The notes beneath the pieces were generated by a model. The model saw only the letters and a program-made list of their open reading frames with translations, did no database searches and was not told the DNA's origin. This document shows, in pieces, positions 45,676 through 59,261 of a stretch of DNA of 64,000 nucleotides. Within the stretch, counting starts at the first letter, position 1. Every line of letters starts with the position of its first letter. Where the stretch lies: NCBI RefSeq assembly GCF_004353905.1, contig NZ_SMOD01000026.1:31023-95022 (forward strand). The letters are read 5' to 3'. This DNA is from Paraburkholderia guartelaensis (GTDB lineage: Bacteria > Pseudomonadota > Gammaproteobacteria > Burkholderiales > Burkholderiaceae). The translations under genes were made by a program, and so were the position numbers.

Positions 45676-46971
45676 ATGGGCTACTTTCAATGGTTCACCG
45701 AGTTGAACGCGCGCGAGCGACGCACGCTCTACGCGGGATTCGGCGGCTACGCCGTCGACGCGTTCGACTTCATGATCTACTCGTTCCTGATCCCGACGCT
45801 CATCGCGACCTGGGGCATGACCAAGAGCGAGGCCGGCATGATCGCGACCAGCTCGCTGATCTCCTCGGCGATCGGCGGCTGGCTCGCCGGCATCCTCGCC
45901 GACCGCTACGGCCGCGTGCGCGTGCTGCAGTGGACCATCGCCACCTTCGCGGTCTTCACCTGCCTCTCCGGCTTCACGCATTCGTTCTGGCAACTGCTCG
46001 CCACGCGCACGCTGCAGGGCATCGGCTTTGGCGGCGAATGGACGGTCGTCACGATGATGATGGCCGAAACGATCCGCTCGCCGCAGCATCGCGCCAAGGC
46101 CGTGGGCACGGTGCAGAGCAGCTGGTCGTTCGGCTGGGGCGCGGCCGCCATCCTGTACTGGGCCTTCTTCGCCCTGCTACCTGAGGAATACGCGTGGCGC
46201 GCGTGCTTCTGGATCGGCATCGTGCCTGCGCTCTGGATTCTCTATGTGCGCCGCAACGTGAGCGACCCCGACGTGTTCGTCGCCACGCGCCGGGCGCGCG
46301 AAAGCGGCGCGGTGCAAAGCCACTTCATGCAGATCTTCGCGCCCGCGCATCTTGCCACCACCCTGCTCGGCAGCGCGCTGTGCACCGGCATGCTCGGCGG
46401 CTACTATGCGATCACCACGTGGCTGCCCACCTATCTCAAGACGGTGCGCCATCTCTCTGTGTTCAACACGAGCGGCTACCTGATCGTGCTGATCGTCGGC
46501 TCGTTCACGGGCTACATCGTCGGCGCGATCCTGTGCGACAAGATCGGCCGGCGCGCCTCGTTCATCCTGTTTGCCATCGGCTCGTTTGCGCTCGGCATGG
46601 CCTACACGATGCTGCCCATCACCGACACTGCCATGCTCCTGCTCGGCTTTCCGCTCGGCATCGTCGTGCAAGGCATTTTCGCGGGCGTGGGCGCGTATCT
46701 CTCGGAGCTCTACCCCAACGCGATCCGCGGCTCGGGCCAGGGCTTCTGCTACAACCTCGGGCGCGGGCTCGGCTCGTTTTTCCCCATTCTCGTGGGCACG
46801 TTCGCTCAGACCACTTCGCTCGTGAAGGCGATCGGCGCGGTGGCCGGCGCGGGCTATCTGCTCGTGATCGTCGCGGCGCTGTGCCTGCCGGAGACGAAGG
46901 GCAAGGCGCTGACCGAGGAAGTGCCTGCTGCCGGGAGCGAGCAAGCGTCTGCGGAGTCCACTGCACGATGA
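45676..46971 (+). CDS. MFS transporter of the sugar/organic-acid porter type
   Basis: A 431-residue inner-membrane transporter with twelve helices. The ADRYGRVRVLQ loop after helix 2, ATRTLQGIGFGGEWTVV in helix 4, and the central loop YVRRNVSDPDVF place it near the ShiA/aromatic acid:H+ symporter and sialic acid transporter-like MFS. The ATG at 45676 has GGGGGAAG upstream. The dadA-like gene begins 49 bases later on the same strand, suggesting an uptake-oxidation unit. Confidence 0.9.
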   Translation: MGYFQWFTELNARERRTLYAGFGGYAVDAFDFMIYSFLIPTLIATWGMTKSEAGMIATSSLISSAIGGWLAGILADRYGRVRVLQWTIATFAVFTCLSGFTHSFWQLLATRTLQGIGFGGEWTVVTMMMAETIRSPQHRAKAVGTVQSSWSFGWGAAAILYWAFFALLPEEYAWRACFWIGIVPALWILYVRRNVSDPDVFVATRRARESGAVQSHFMQIFAPAHLATTLLGSALCTGMLGGYYAITTWLPTYLKTVRHLSVFNTSGYLIVLIVGSFTGYIVGAILCDKIGRRASFILFAIGSFALGMAYTMLPITDTAMLLLGFPLGIVVQGIFAGVGAYLSELYPNAIRGSGQGFCYNLGRGLGSFFPILVGTFAQTTSLVKAIGAVAGAGYLLVIVAALCLPETKGKALTEEVPAAGSEQASAESTAR

Positions 46972-47020
46972 GCGCGAACATGCTGCAATACCGACCGTCC
47001 CTCCCTGTTGTGCGACCGGC

Positions 47021-48397
47021 ATGAAGACGATCGTCCTCGGCGCCGGTGTGATCGGCGTCGCTACTGCGTACTATCTGAGCGAACGAGGCTGCGACGTCAC
47101 GGTCGTCGAACGGGAACCGGGCGTCGCGCTCGGCACGAGCTTCGGCAACGCCGGCGTCATCGCACCCGGCTATGTCACGCCGTGGGCCGCGCCCGGCATG
47201 CCCGCCAAGCTCATCAAGTATCTGCTCAAGCCCACCTCGCCGCTCATCTTCCGGCCCACGCTCGACGCCGCGCAGTGGCGCTGGATCGCGCGCTGGCTGC
47301 GCGAATGCGATCTCGCGCGCTTTCGCGTGAACAAGCAGCGCATGCAGCGCATCGCCTATTACAGCCGTGAATGCCTGCACGCGTTTCGCGCCACGCACGC
47401 GTTCGAGTACGGGCGCAGCCAGGGCTATCTCCAGCTCTTTCGCAGCGACTACGACCTCGAACTCGCGCAACCGGCGCTCGGCGTGTTGCGCGATGCGGGC
47501 ATCGTCTATCGCGAACTCGATGCCACCGCCTGCGCGCAGGTCGAGCCGGGGCTCGCCTGGTCACGAGTGAAACCGGTGGCGGGCGTCTATCTGCCCGAAG
47601 ACGAGGCCGGCGACTGTGCACGCTTCACGCGCGAACTGCGCTCCGTCTGCGAATCACGCGGCGTCACGTTTTTGTTCGATACCGAAGTGCTCGCGCTCGA
47701 AGCCGCGGGCGGCAAGGTGAGCGGCGTGCGCGTGCGCGCGGTGCCCGGACGGCGCACGGCGAACAACCGCCGCGAGCTGCGGGAGCAGCGACGTGAGGAA
47801 CGCCGCGCGCCCGCTCAGGTGCTGCGCCCCGCCGACCTGAACGAGGTCGCCGATACCGGACCGCAAACGCTCGCCGCCGACGCCGTGGTGGTCGCACTGG
47901 GCGTGGAGAGCGCGGCGCTCGTCGCGCCGCTTGGCGTGCGGGTGCCGCTGTATCCGGTGAAGGGCTATTCGGCCACGCTGCCCGTGGTCGACGAGCAGAA
48001 GGCCCCGCGCGCCGCGCTCATGGACGAGTCGCTCAAGACAGCGATCACGCGCTTCGGCCCGTATCTGCGTGTGGCGGGGACGGCGGAACTGGGCGACCAC
48101 CGCGCGACGCTGCGCGAACAGGCGCTGCAAACGCTCATGAAGGTGCTCGACGACTGGTTCCCGCACGCCGCGACGCCTTCCTCGGCGCAATTCTGGGTGG
48201 GGCGCCGACCGATGGTGCCGGACGGCGCGCCGCTGCTCGGCACGTCGGGCGTGGATGGCCTGTGGCTGAACGTCGGGCACGGCTCGACAGGCTGGGCGAT
48301 GTCGATGGGCTCGGGCCGCGTGCTCGCGGATCTCGTCACGCAACGCGTGCCGGAAATCGATCTCGATGGATTGACGCTGGCCCGGTATCGCCCCTAG
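47021..48397 (+). CDS. DadA-type D-amino acid dehydrogenase
   Basis: A 458-residue FAD-dependent enzyme that oxidises D-amino acids and feeds electrons to the respiratory chain. The dinucleotide fold is at residues 3-24 (TIVLGAGVIGVATAYYLSERG), followed by GTSFGNAGVIAPGYVTPWAAPGMP and FWVGRRPMVPDGAPLLG. Residues 242-283 form a highly basic insertion (PGRRTANNRRELREQRREER...) absent from the 432-residue E. coli DadA. No alanine racemase gene is adjacent. It follows an MFS transporter gene that may import its substrate. Confidence 0.9.
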   Translation: MKTIVLGAGVIGVATAYYLSERGCDVTVVEREPGVALGTSFGNAGVIAPGYVTPWAAPGMPAKLIKYLLKPTSPLIFRPTLDAAQWRWIARWLRECDLARFRVNKQRMQRIAYYSRECLHAFRATHAFEYGRSQGYLQLFRSDYDLELAQPALGVLRDAGIVYRELDATACAQVEPGLAWSRVKPVAGVYLPEDEAGDCARFTRELRSVCESRGVTFLFDTEVLALEAAGGKVSGVRVRAVPGRRTANNRRELREQRREERRAPAQVLRPADLNEVADTGPQTLAADAVVVALGVESAALVAPLGVRVPLYPVKGYSATLPVVDEQKAPRAALMDESLKTAITRFGPYLRVAGTAELGDHRATLREQALQTLMKVLDDWFPHAATPSSAQFWVGRRPMVPDGAPLLGTSGVDGLWLNVGHGSTGWAMSMGSGRVLADLVTQRVPEIDLDGLTLARYRP

Positions 48398-48430
48398 GCG
48401 TCGGCCGAGACTACACAGCGCGACGACACC

Positions 48431-48991
48431 TCAATCGAGCGCGACGCTCGCCAAAGCCTCGTAGCGCGCGCCCTGCCTCGCCAGCGTGCTCGAATACAGC
48501 ACCAGCGACTCGAATCGCAACGGCGGCAGCGCTTCCCCGCCGCTTGCCGCCGGTGCGCCCACGGCGTCGCGCGCGAAACGCGCGAGCGTCACGTGCGGGC
48601 GGAACGCTCGCGCGTCGAGCGGCAATCCCACGTCTCCCATGAGTGAGCGCACGCGCCAGTCGAGCGCCGTGAACGCGTCCGACATCGCGAGCACGGCCAC
48701 CATGAGGCGCGGATGCGCGCGTCCAGGCCAGCATTCGATATGCGTGACTTGCGCGGGTGGGATGAGCGGCGCGTGCTCGGCGAGCCGCCGCGAGAGCATG
48801 TGCCCCTGGTCGAACGACATCGCGCCGATGAACGTCACTGTCAGATGGAGTTGCGCATAGGGCACGCGCCGCGCATTGGGCGGCACGTCGAGCGCGGCGA
48901 GCGCATCGCGCGACGCCGCAGTGGGCGACAGCGCGATGAAGCAGCGCCGCCATTGCTGCGTGTCACGATCGGTCTCGCGGGCTTCGGACAT
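48431..48991 (-). CDS. thpR: 2'-5' RNA ligase family cyclic phosphodiesterase (ThpR)
   Basis: A 186-residue 2H phosphoesterase. The two HxT motifs, HLTVTFIG near residue 49 and HVTLARF near residue 133, define the active site that opens 2',3'-cyclic phosphate or makes 2'-5' linkages in vitro. Physiological substrate is unclear. It converges with dadA, 33 bases apart. Confidence 0.9.
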   Translation of the reverse strand: MSEARETDRDTQQWRRCFIALSPTAASRDALAALDVPPNARRVPYAQLHLTVTFIGAMSFDQGHMLSRRLAEHAPLIPPAQVTHIECWPGRAHPRLMVAVLAMSDAFTALDWRVRSLMGDVGLPLDARAFRPHVTLARFARDAVGAPAASGGEALPPLRFESLVLYSSTLARQGARYEALASVALD

Positions 48992-49052
48992 GATCGGCGG
49001 GCCTCGTTCGGTCGGGCAATCGCGTCATGGTAACCCTGTCGGGCGCAGACGT

Positions 49053-49088
49053 AAAAAAGCCGGGTCATCCTTGCGGATGCCCGGCTTT
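49053..49088 (-). terminator. Terminator of gltBD
   Basis: AAAGCCGGG...CATCC pairs with GGATG...CCCGGCTTT (one bulged base, four-base loop). Reading leftwards a run of six T residues follows. It is about 60 bases past gltD. Confidence 0.85.
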
Positions 49089-49149
49089 CCAGCTTCGTGT
49101 CTCCTGCCGTCTCCCGTGCGTCCCGTCGAATCAACGGGACACACCGGAT

Positions 49150-50616
49150 TTAACGCGGCAGCTCCGAGCTGCCCATCAGGTACGCGTCGACGGAGCGCGC
49201 GCACTGACGGCCCTCACGGATCGCCCACACCACGAGCGACTGGCCGCGGCGCATGTCGCCAGCGGTGAAGACCTTGTCGACCGACGTGTAGTACGCCTTC
49301 TCGCCTTCGGTCGAGGCACGCACGTTGCCGCGCGCATCCTTCTCGACGCCGAATGCTTCGAGCACAGGCGAAACCGGCTGCGTGAAGCCCATGGCGAGCA
49401 GCACGAGATCGGCCTTCATTTCGAATTCCGAGCCCGGCACTTCGACCATCTTGCCGTCCTTCCACTCCACGCGCGCGGCGATAAGCTTCTCGATCTTGCC
49501 GTTCTTGCCTTCGAGGCGCTTGGTCGCAACCGACCAGTCACGCGAGCAGCCTTCGTCGTGCGACGACGACGTGCGCAGCTTGATCGGCCAGTACGGCCAC
49601 ACGAGCGGCTTGTTCTCTTCTTCGGGCGGCTGCGGCAGCAGTTCGAACTGCGTGACGCTCTTCGCGCCGTGACGGTTCGAGGTGCCCACGCAGTCGGAAC
49701 CCGTATCGCCGCCGCCGATCACGACCACGTGCTTGCCCTTGGCGAGCAGCTGGTTCGGCAGCTTGTCGCCGGCGTTGACCTTATTCTGCTGCGGCAGGAA
49801 CTCCATGGCGTAGTAGATGCCTTCGAGTTCGCGGCCCGGCACCGGCAGATCACGTGGCGTTTCCGAACCGCCTGCGATCACCACGGCGTCGAACTGATCC
49901 TTCAGTTCGTCCGGCGAGATCGTTTCCTTCGCCGTATTGCCGATGTACGCGGGCAGTTCGCCCTTGCCGATGAACACGTTGGTGCGGAACGTCACGCCTT
50001 CGGCTTCCATCTGGCGCATGCGGCGGTCGATCAGCCACTTCTCCAGCTTGAAGTCGGGGATGCCGTAGCGCAGCAGGCCGCCGATGCGGTCGTTCTTCTC
50101 GAACACCGTCACGTCGTGACCGGCGCGCGCAAGCTGTTGTGCGGCGGCGAGGCCCGCGGGGCCCGAACCGACCACGGCAACCTTCTTGCCCGTCTTGTGC
50201 TTCGCGACTTGCGGCGCGACCCAGCCTTCGGCCCAGGCCTTGTCGATGATCGCGTGCTCGATCGACTTGATGCCGACCGGGTCGTCGTTGATGCCGAGCG
50301 TGCACGCCGCTTCGCAGGGCGCCGGGCAGATACGCCCCGTGAACTCGGGGAAATTGTTCGTGGAATGCAGGACGTCGATCGCGCTCTTCCAGTCCTGGCG
50401 GAACACGAGGTCGTTGAAGTCCGGAATGATGTTGTTGACCGGGCAGCCGTTATTGCAGAACGGGATGCCGCAGTCCATGCAGCGTGCGCCCTGGATCTTC
50501 GCGTCGGCGTCGGTGAGCGCCGCCACGAATTCCTTGTAGTGCTTCACACGCGTGAGCGGTGCTTCGTACGCCTCATGCTGGCGCTCGAACTCGAGAAAAC
50601 CGGTTGCCTTACCCAT
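49150..50616 (-). CDS. gltD: Glutamate synthase small subunit
   Basis: A 488-residue iron-sulfur flavoprotein that takes electrons from NADPH and passes them to GltB. The N-terminus has clustered cysteines ([26 protein letters not shown]) for 4Fe-4S centres. [19 protein letters not shown] is the FAD fold near residue 150, and [15 protein letters not shown] the NADPH fold near 290. It follows gltB by about 100 bases. Confidence 0.96.
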   Translation of the reverse strand: MGKATGFLEFERQHEAYEAPLTRVKHYKEFVAALTDADAKIQGARCMDCGIPFCNNGCPVNNIIPDFNDLVFRQDWKSAIDVLHSTNNFPEFTGRICPAPCEAACTLGINDDPVGIKSIEHAIIDKAWAEGWVAPQVAKHKTGKKVAVVGSGPAGLAAAQQLARAGHDVTVFEKNDRIGGLLRYGIPDFKLEKWLIDRRMRQMEAEGVTFRTNVFIGKGELPAYIGNTAKETISPDELKDQFDAVVIAGGSETPRDLPVPGRELEGIYYAMEFLPQQNKVNAGDKLPNQLLAKGKHVVVIGGGDTGSDCVGTSNRHGAKSVTQFELLPQPPEEENKPLVWPYWPIKLRTSSSHDEGCSRDWSVATKRLEGKNGKIEKLIAARVEWKDGKMVEVPGSEFEMKADLVLLAMGFTQPVSPVLEAFGVEKDARGNVRASTEGEKAYYTSVDKVFTAGDMRRGQSLVVWAIREGRQCARSVDAYLMGSSELPR

Positions 50617-50720
50617 ATGGTTCTCGTCTATCTCTATCTATTCGGTGAGGGGACCGCACCCGCCGCCGCTTCAGTGAGCGCGGCGGGCGCTTCGTCTTCG
50701 TTCAGTCGTCGTCTTGCGGA

Positions 50721-55421
<4,701 letters not shown>

Positions 55422-55559
55422 GGGGACACCGTCAGAGTGGGGGCCGTTGCCGGCCGTTGAATCCGTTTTCTTGATTTACGCCGCTTACGTGACCGCTGTA
55501 CGGCGTTGCGCGGGTACTACGTGCTTCCCGCGTTATGCGCCCAGGAGAGCCGAAAGGCG

Positions 55560-55588
55560 AATATACGCGACGAATCAAGGGGATGCAA
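55560..55588 (-). promoter_or_regulatory. Candidate sigma-70 promoter of gltBD
   Basis: TTGCAT (55583-55588) and TATATT (55560-55565) on the minus strand have exactly 17 bases between them. This gives a leader of about 130 bases before gltB. AT-rich DNA lies just upstream. Confidence 0.55.
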
Positions 55589-55670
55589 ATAAAACGTCGT
55601 GTTCGAACCCCAATTATCGAGTTGGTGCATTCGCACATTTTTTTATTGGGGTCATATTAAATTTGGGCAA

Positions 55671-55698
55671 AAGAAAACGGCATCCGGAGATGCCGTTT
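55671..55698 (-). terminator. Terminator of the RAYT-like gene
   Basis: AAACGGCATC at 55675-55684 and GATGCCGTTT at 55689-55698 form a ten-base stem with a four-base loop. Reading leftwards TTTTCTTTTG follows. It separates this gene from the gltB promoter. Confidence 0.85.
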
Positions 55699-55727
55699 AT
55701 CTCGTAAACACTTGATCCGAAAAGCAA

Positions 55728-56759
55728 TCAGTGAGTGCCGGTACCCGGCTTGCGCTCGTCGTGTTCCGAACTCGAGTCGGAAGAGCCTCCGCTGCCGGAT
55801 CCCTGTGAACCACCGGAATGGCCGCTCGCGCCACCCGGATTTCCACCCGATGTTGTAGCCGAACCACTCCCGGCGTGGCCGCTTCCATGCGTCGAAGTCG
55901 AGCCGGCCGGATTGGCGCCAGAGTGCGAAGTTGAATAGGGGCCAGATTGACCGGCGCCGTGGCCAGCCGATTGACCACCTGCCCCACCCGATCCGGGCGC
56001 AGGCGTCGAGGAAGCGCTCGCGGTGGACGCCGCGCCAATTGCGCCCGGCGTTGCCGGCGTGCCCGGCGCTTCGCGCACCTTGCGCGGGCGCCCGCGCGGC
56101 AGCGGCGAGACACGCCGGTTCGCCGTGCGCGACGCCCAATCGCGGTAAGTGTCGCTGCCGAGCACCCAGCCCTTGAGCGTGGCCTGCATGAGCTGCGTCG
56201 TTTCGCGTTCGTCGAGCACCTGCTCGCAGAGTTCGCGATACGCGCGCTGACGCTCGAACGGCGTATTGCCGAGCGCCCAGTAAAGCGGATGGTCGGTGAT
56301 GAGGCTGTCGACGGTGAGGCCGATGTGATGCCGGTAGCTCGACCATCGATAGTCTTCGGGCGCCGTCACGAGGTGGCTGCGCACCGGAGCGAGCTCGACG
56401 ACGCGGCTCGCCAGCAGGAAGAAGCGCTCGCCCTCGATGACCGTCGCGCGGTAGCGCCCCTCCCAGAGCGTGCCGCGACGCGCATAGCGCCGGTTGAAAT
56501 GCGCCACGTAGCGCCGGCCGACCGCCTGCATTGCCTTAGGCAGGCTGGATTCGTCGGAGGGCGTGACGAGCAGTTGCACCGCGCCGGGCATCAAAACCCA
56601 CGCATGCACCGCCAGATGATGATCGCGCGCCGCGGCCTTCAGGCAGTCGATGAACAGTTCGTAGTCCTGGTCATCGACGAACGCGGGCTGCTGATCGAGT
56701 CCGCGCAGGATCACATGCTGTGGCTGATCGGGAACATAAAGACGTGCAAGCCGTGCCAT
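55728..56759 (-). CDS. Catalytically dead RAYT/Y1-transposase-like protein with AT-hook and Gly/Ser tail
   Basis: A 343-residue protein whose first 200 residues align by eye with REP-associated tyrosine transposases (Y1_Tnp): VPDQPQHVILRG, VHAWVLMP, LWEGRYRATVIEGE, PEDYRWSSYRHHIG. The HUH motif, normally NHVH after LMP, reads GAVQ (Ala60, Gln62), so both metal-binding histidines are gone. The catalytic Tyr of the RYIELNP block is replaced by Val120 (RVVELAP). Residues 221-227 (PRGRPRK) match an AT-hook. Residues 231-343 are a low-complexity Gly/Ser/Thr/Ala tail. I see no flanking terminal repeats. It is likely a domesticated DNA-binding protein. The ATG at 56759 has AGGA upstream. Confidence 0.85.
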   Translation of the reverse strand: MARLARLYVPDQPQHVILRGLDQQPAFVDDQDYELFIDCLKAAARDHHLAVHAWVLMPGAVQLLVTPSDESSLPKAMQAVGRRYVAHFNRRYARRGTLWEGRYRATVIEGERFFLLASRVVELAPVRSHLVTAPEDYRWSSYRHHIGLTVDSLITDHPLYWALGNTPFERQRAYRELCEQVLDERETTQLMQATLKGWVLGSDTYRDWASRTANRRVSPLPRGRPRKVREAPGTPATPGAIGAASTASASSTPAPGSGGAGGQSAGHGAGQSGPYSTSHSGANPAGSTSTHGSGHAGSGSATTSGGNPGGASGHSGGSQGSGSGGSSDSSSEHDERKPGTGTH

Positions 56760-56948
56760 GCTCGATTTTCCTGGTTCCGTTGGTGAATACCCGCAGACCC
56801 GCCAGGCCCCACCAGCGCTAGTTCTCGCTGGCATGCGGCTTCGGCGGAAAGCTCGCGGCGCTTAGTAAAAAAGCTCTAACGGTCGCGTCTGGTTTGTTGC
56901 AAACGTTGTGTTCATAATGAGCGGGCCTTTCATGGAGGAGCAATTAAT

Positions 56949-57668
56949 ATGAAATTAAAACAGGCGCTGGCAGGGGTCGCCGCGCTCGCCAGTTTCACGG
57001 CAGCACACGCACAATCCGCAAACACGTTCTACGTCACCACCGGCTGGTTCCGCTTCATGCCTCAGGACACCAGCGATCCGCTCAAGATCGACAGTGTCGG
57101 CGGCACGCCCGTCAACATGGCCATTCCGAACACGGGCGCCAGTGTCGGCTCGGCCGACACCGTGGGCTTCTCCCTCGGCTACTACATCACCGACCACTTC
57201 GCTACCGAAGCCGAACTGGGCATTCCGCCGAAGTTCGATATTTCCGGCGGCGGCAGCTTCAGCAGCTTCGGCAAAGTCGGCTCGGCGAAACTGTGGAGCC
57301 CTGCGCTGCTGTTCAAGTACTACTTCAACAGCCCGGAAGCAAAATTCCGTCCTTACCTCGGCATCGGCGTGACCTACGCCTGGTTCACCGACGCGAAGAT
57401 CACCAACGGCTCCTTCGAAAACGGTGTGCTTGGGGGTCCGACCAGTGTTTCGACGGATCGTTCCTGGGCCCCCGTGTTTAACCTGGGCTTCAACTACAAC
57501 TTCACGAAGCACTGGTTCGCCGGTTTCTCGCTCTCGTACATTCCGATCAACGTGACCGCCACGTACAACACGACGCTGAACAATCAGTTCGGGACGCAGC
57601 GCGTCGCGGAATCGAAGATTCACCTGAACCCGCTCGTGACGTACCTGAAGGTCGGCTACAACTTCTAA
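56949..57668 (+). CDS. OmpW family outer-membrane protein
   Basis: A 239-residue eight-stranded beta-barrel with a signal peptide cut after AHAQ (residue 22). Alternating strands, FRPYLGIGVTYAWF mid-protein and a terminal aromatic residue (LKVGYNF) are typical. Family members take part in small hydrophobic compound uptake and stress resistance. GGAGGAG lies eight bases before the ATG. It is divergent from the RAYT-like gene. Confidence 0.94.
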   Translation: MKLKQALAGVAALASFTAAHAQSANTFYVTTGWFRFMPQDTSDPLKIDSVGGTPVNMAIPNTGASVGSADTVGFSLGYYITDHFATEAELGIPPKFDISGGGSFSSFGKVGSAKLWSPALLFKYYFNSPEAKFRPYLGIGVTYAWFTDAKITNGSFENGVLGGPTSVSTDRSWAPVFNLGFNYNFTKHWFAGFSLSYIPINVTATYNTTLNNQFGTQRVAESKIHLNPLVTYLKVGYNF

Positions 57669-58043
57669 CGCGCCCCGGCGCCCTGCATTACCTCGCGCCG
57701 GCCCTTCGCCTCGCCCTTGCGGCGTCTGGCGAAGGGCGGCATCTCCCGCCCGCTCGTTGCGTTCCCGCCTTAGCGTCTCCATCGAATTTTCCCCACCTTC
57801 GCATGGGCTTATCCTGATTCTATGCCTCTGGGAAAAAGCGTGCTGTCCCCGTAATCACCTGTTTTGTCACCAGAGAGCGGAGCCCCGCCTGGCGGGCGTT
57901 TGCGCCCGGCTTGCTGCGCTCGTTCAAGGCTCGGGCACTGGAATTGCGCAATACTTGCACTCCGGGCCTCGCCCTCCCGCGCCCTTTTTCGTGCGCCCCG
58001 CGGCGAGCCTTTTACCTGTGACTTTTCAACGACGGAGCCATAC
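57669..58043. other. Intergenic region after the ompW-like gene
   Basis: No credible gene. A hairpin with ten-base arms (GCCCTTCGCC at 57701-57710 and its complement at 57728-57737) may end the ompW transcript, although no T run follows. The promoter of the DUF883 gene should lie in the right half. Confidence 0.5.
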
Positions 58044-58418
58044 ATGAGCGCCTTTCCGAACACGCGAGAAGCCCTCGGAGATTCCTGGACGCGCACGAGC
58101 CGACACGCGCGGCGCATCGCGCGCCGCGGCCGCAGCGCCGCCGCCGATATCACCGACGAGTTGCGTGATCTGCTCGCCGAGCTGGAAAACACGCTGGGCG
58201 AAGGAACCCAGGCCGATGCCGCCGCGCTGCGCGCCGACATCCGCAAGCGTCTCGACGCCGCCCGCGAGCGGCTCGAAGTCGCGCGTGCAGCCGCGCGCGA
58301 CCATACCGACGCGGCCATCGCCGGCGCTGACGACTACGTACACCGTAATCCCTGGCAGGCCGTAGCGATCGCGGGCGGCGTGGCGCTGGTAGTGGGCGCG
58401 CTGCTCTCGCGCCGCTGA
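58044..58418 (+). CDS. DUF883 (ElaB/YqjD-like) membrane-anchored protein
   Basis: A 124-residue protein with a long charged amphipathic helical region and one C-terminal membrane helix (WQAVAIAGGVALVVGALLSRR). This is the plan of ElaB/YqjD proteins, which can bind ribosomes at the inner membrane in stationary phase. HRNPWQAV is the family motif. CGGAG precedes the ATG. Confidence 0.92.
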   Translation: MSAFPNTREALGDSWTRTSRHARRIARRGRSAAADITDELRDLLAELENTLGEGTQADAAALRADIRKRLDAARERLEVARAAARDHTDAAIAGADDYVHRNPWQAVAIAGGVALVVGALLSRR

Positions 58419-58426
58419 AGGAAGAT

Positions 58427-58445
58427 CCGGGCGCTGGCCGCCCGG
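58427..58445. terminator. Hairpin between convergent DUF883 and ugpQ genes
   Basis: CCGGGCG and CGCCCGG arms with a five-base loop lie in the 35-base gap between convergent genes. There is no T run on either side, so it is only a possible terminator. Confidence 0.4.
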
Positions 58446-58453
58446 CCTGGGCC

Positions 58454-59212
58454 TCACGCGTCGAGCGCGTGCGGCCCGATCAGGTCGATACGGTCGGTGC
58501 AGACCGTATCGACGCCCCAGCTCACAAGCTGGCGAGCGCGGTCGAGGTCGTTCACCGTATAGGCGAGGATGAAAAGCCCCGCCGACTTGATGCGCTCCAC
58601 AAGCGCCTCGTCCAGATGGCGATGGCTCGCATGCAGCGACACACACTCGAGCGCCGCCGTCTGCTCGCGCCAGTCGGCGGGCACGCGCTCGAATAGCAGA
58701 CCGCGCGGCAGTTCCGGCGCGCTCTCGCGCGCCGCCTCGAGCGCTGCATAAGAAAACGACGACAGCAAAGGCGGCATGCCTGCCCGCGCTTCGCGCTCCC
58801 ACAGGCGTGCCGTTTCGGCGCCGACAATGCGTCCTGTCTCCACGTCGCGGCCCGTGCAGGGCTTGATCTCGACGTTCGCCGCAAGCCCCAGCTCACGACA
58901 ACACGCTGCGACTTGAGCGAGCGTCGGCATTGGCTCGCCCGTAAAACGCGCATCCCGCCAGCTGCCCGCGTCCAACGCGGCAAGTTCCGCATAGCGCATG
59001 GACGCGGCCGCGCCGTGCCCGTTCGACGTGCGGTTCACCGTGTCGTCGTGCAGCAGGAACGCGACGTTGTCGACGGACAGCTTGGCGTCGAACTCGGCCA
59101 TCGTATGGCCGAGGCTCGCACCAGTGCGCAGACCCGCCAGCGTGTTTTCGGGCGCGAGCGTGCCGCCCCCTCGATGCGCGGCGACGCGCGGATACAGCCA
59201 GGACTTGATCAA
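58454..59212 (-). CDS. ugpQ: Glycerophosphodiester phosphodiesterase
   Basis: A 252-residue cytosolic TIM-barrel enzyme that hydrolyses deacylated phospholipids to glycerol-3-phosphate and an alcohol. The GDPD active-site motifs are RVAAHRGGGTLAPENTLAG near residue 9 and MAEFDAKLSVDNVAFLLHDDTVNRTSNG near 38-65. It has no signal peptide, as in UgpQ. Confidence 0.93.
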   Translation of the reverse strand: MIKSWLYPRVAAHRGGGTLAPENTLAGLRTGASLGHTMAEFDAKLSVDNVAFLLHDDTVNRTSNGHGAAASMRYAELAALDAGSWRDARFTGEPMPTLAQVAACCRELGLAANVEIKPCTGRDVETGRIVGAETARLWEREARAGMPPLLSSFSYAALEAARESAPELPRGLLFERVPADWREQTAALECVSLHASHRHLDEALVERIKSAGLFILAYTVNDLDRARQLVSWGVDTVCTDRIDLIGPHALDA

Positions 59213-59261
59213 ATGGGCTCCCGAAATCGGCAGGGGCGGTGAGATGGGGCGAGGCGCGCCC

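Larger units (their letters stand above)
55422..55727. other. gltB upstream region and end of the RAYT-like gene
   Basis: About 300 bases containing the gltB promoter and a terminator for the upstream RAYT-like gene. Bases 55590-55680 are much richer in A and T than the rest of the window, as expected of an activated promoter region. No gene is supported. Confidence 0.6.

Noticed and set aside
55728-56759. An active insertion sequence beside gltB
   Set aside because: The catalytic His and Tyr residues are replaced and I found no terminal repeats or target duplications, so I treat it as a host gene.
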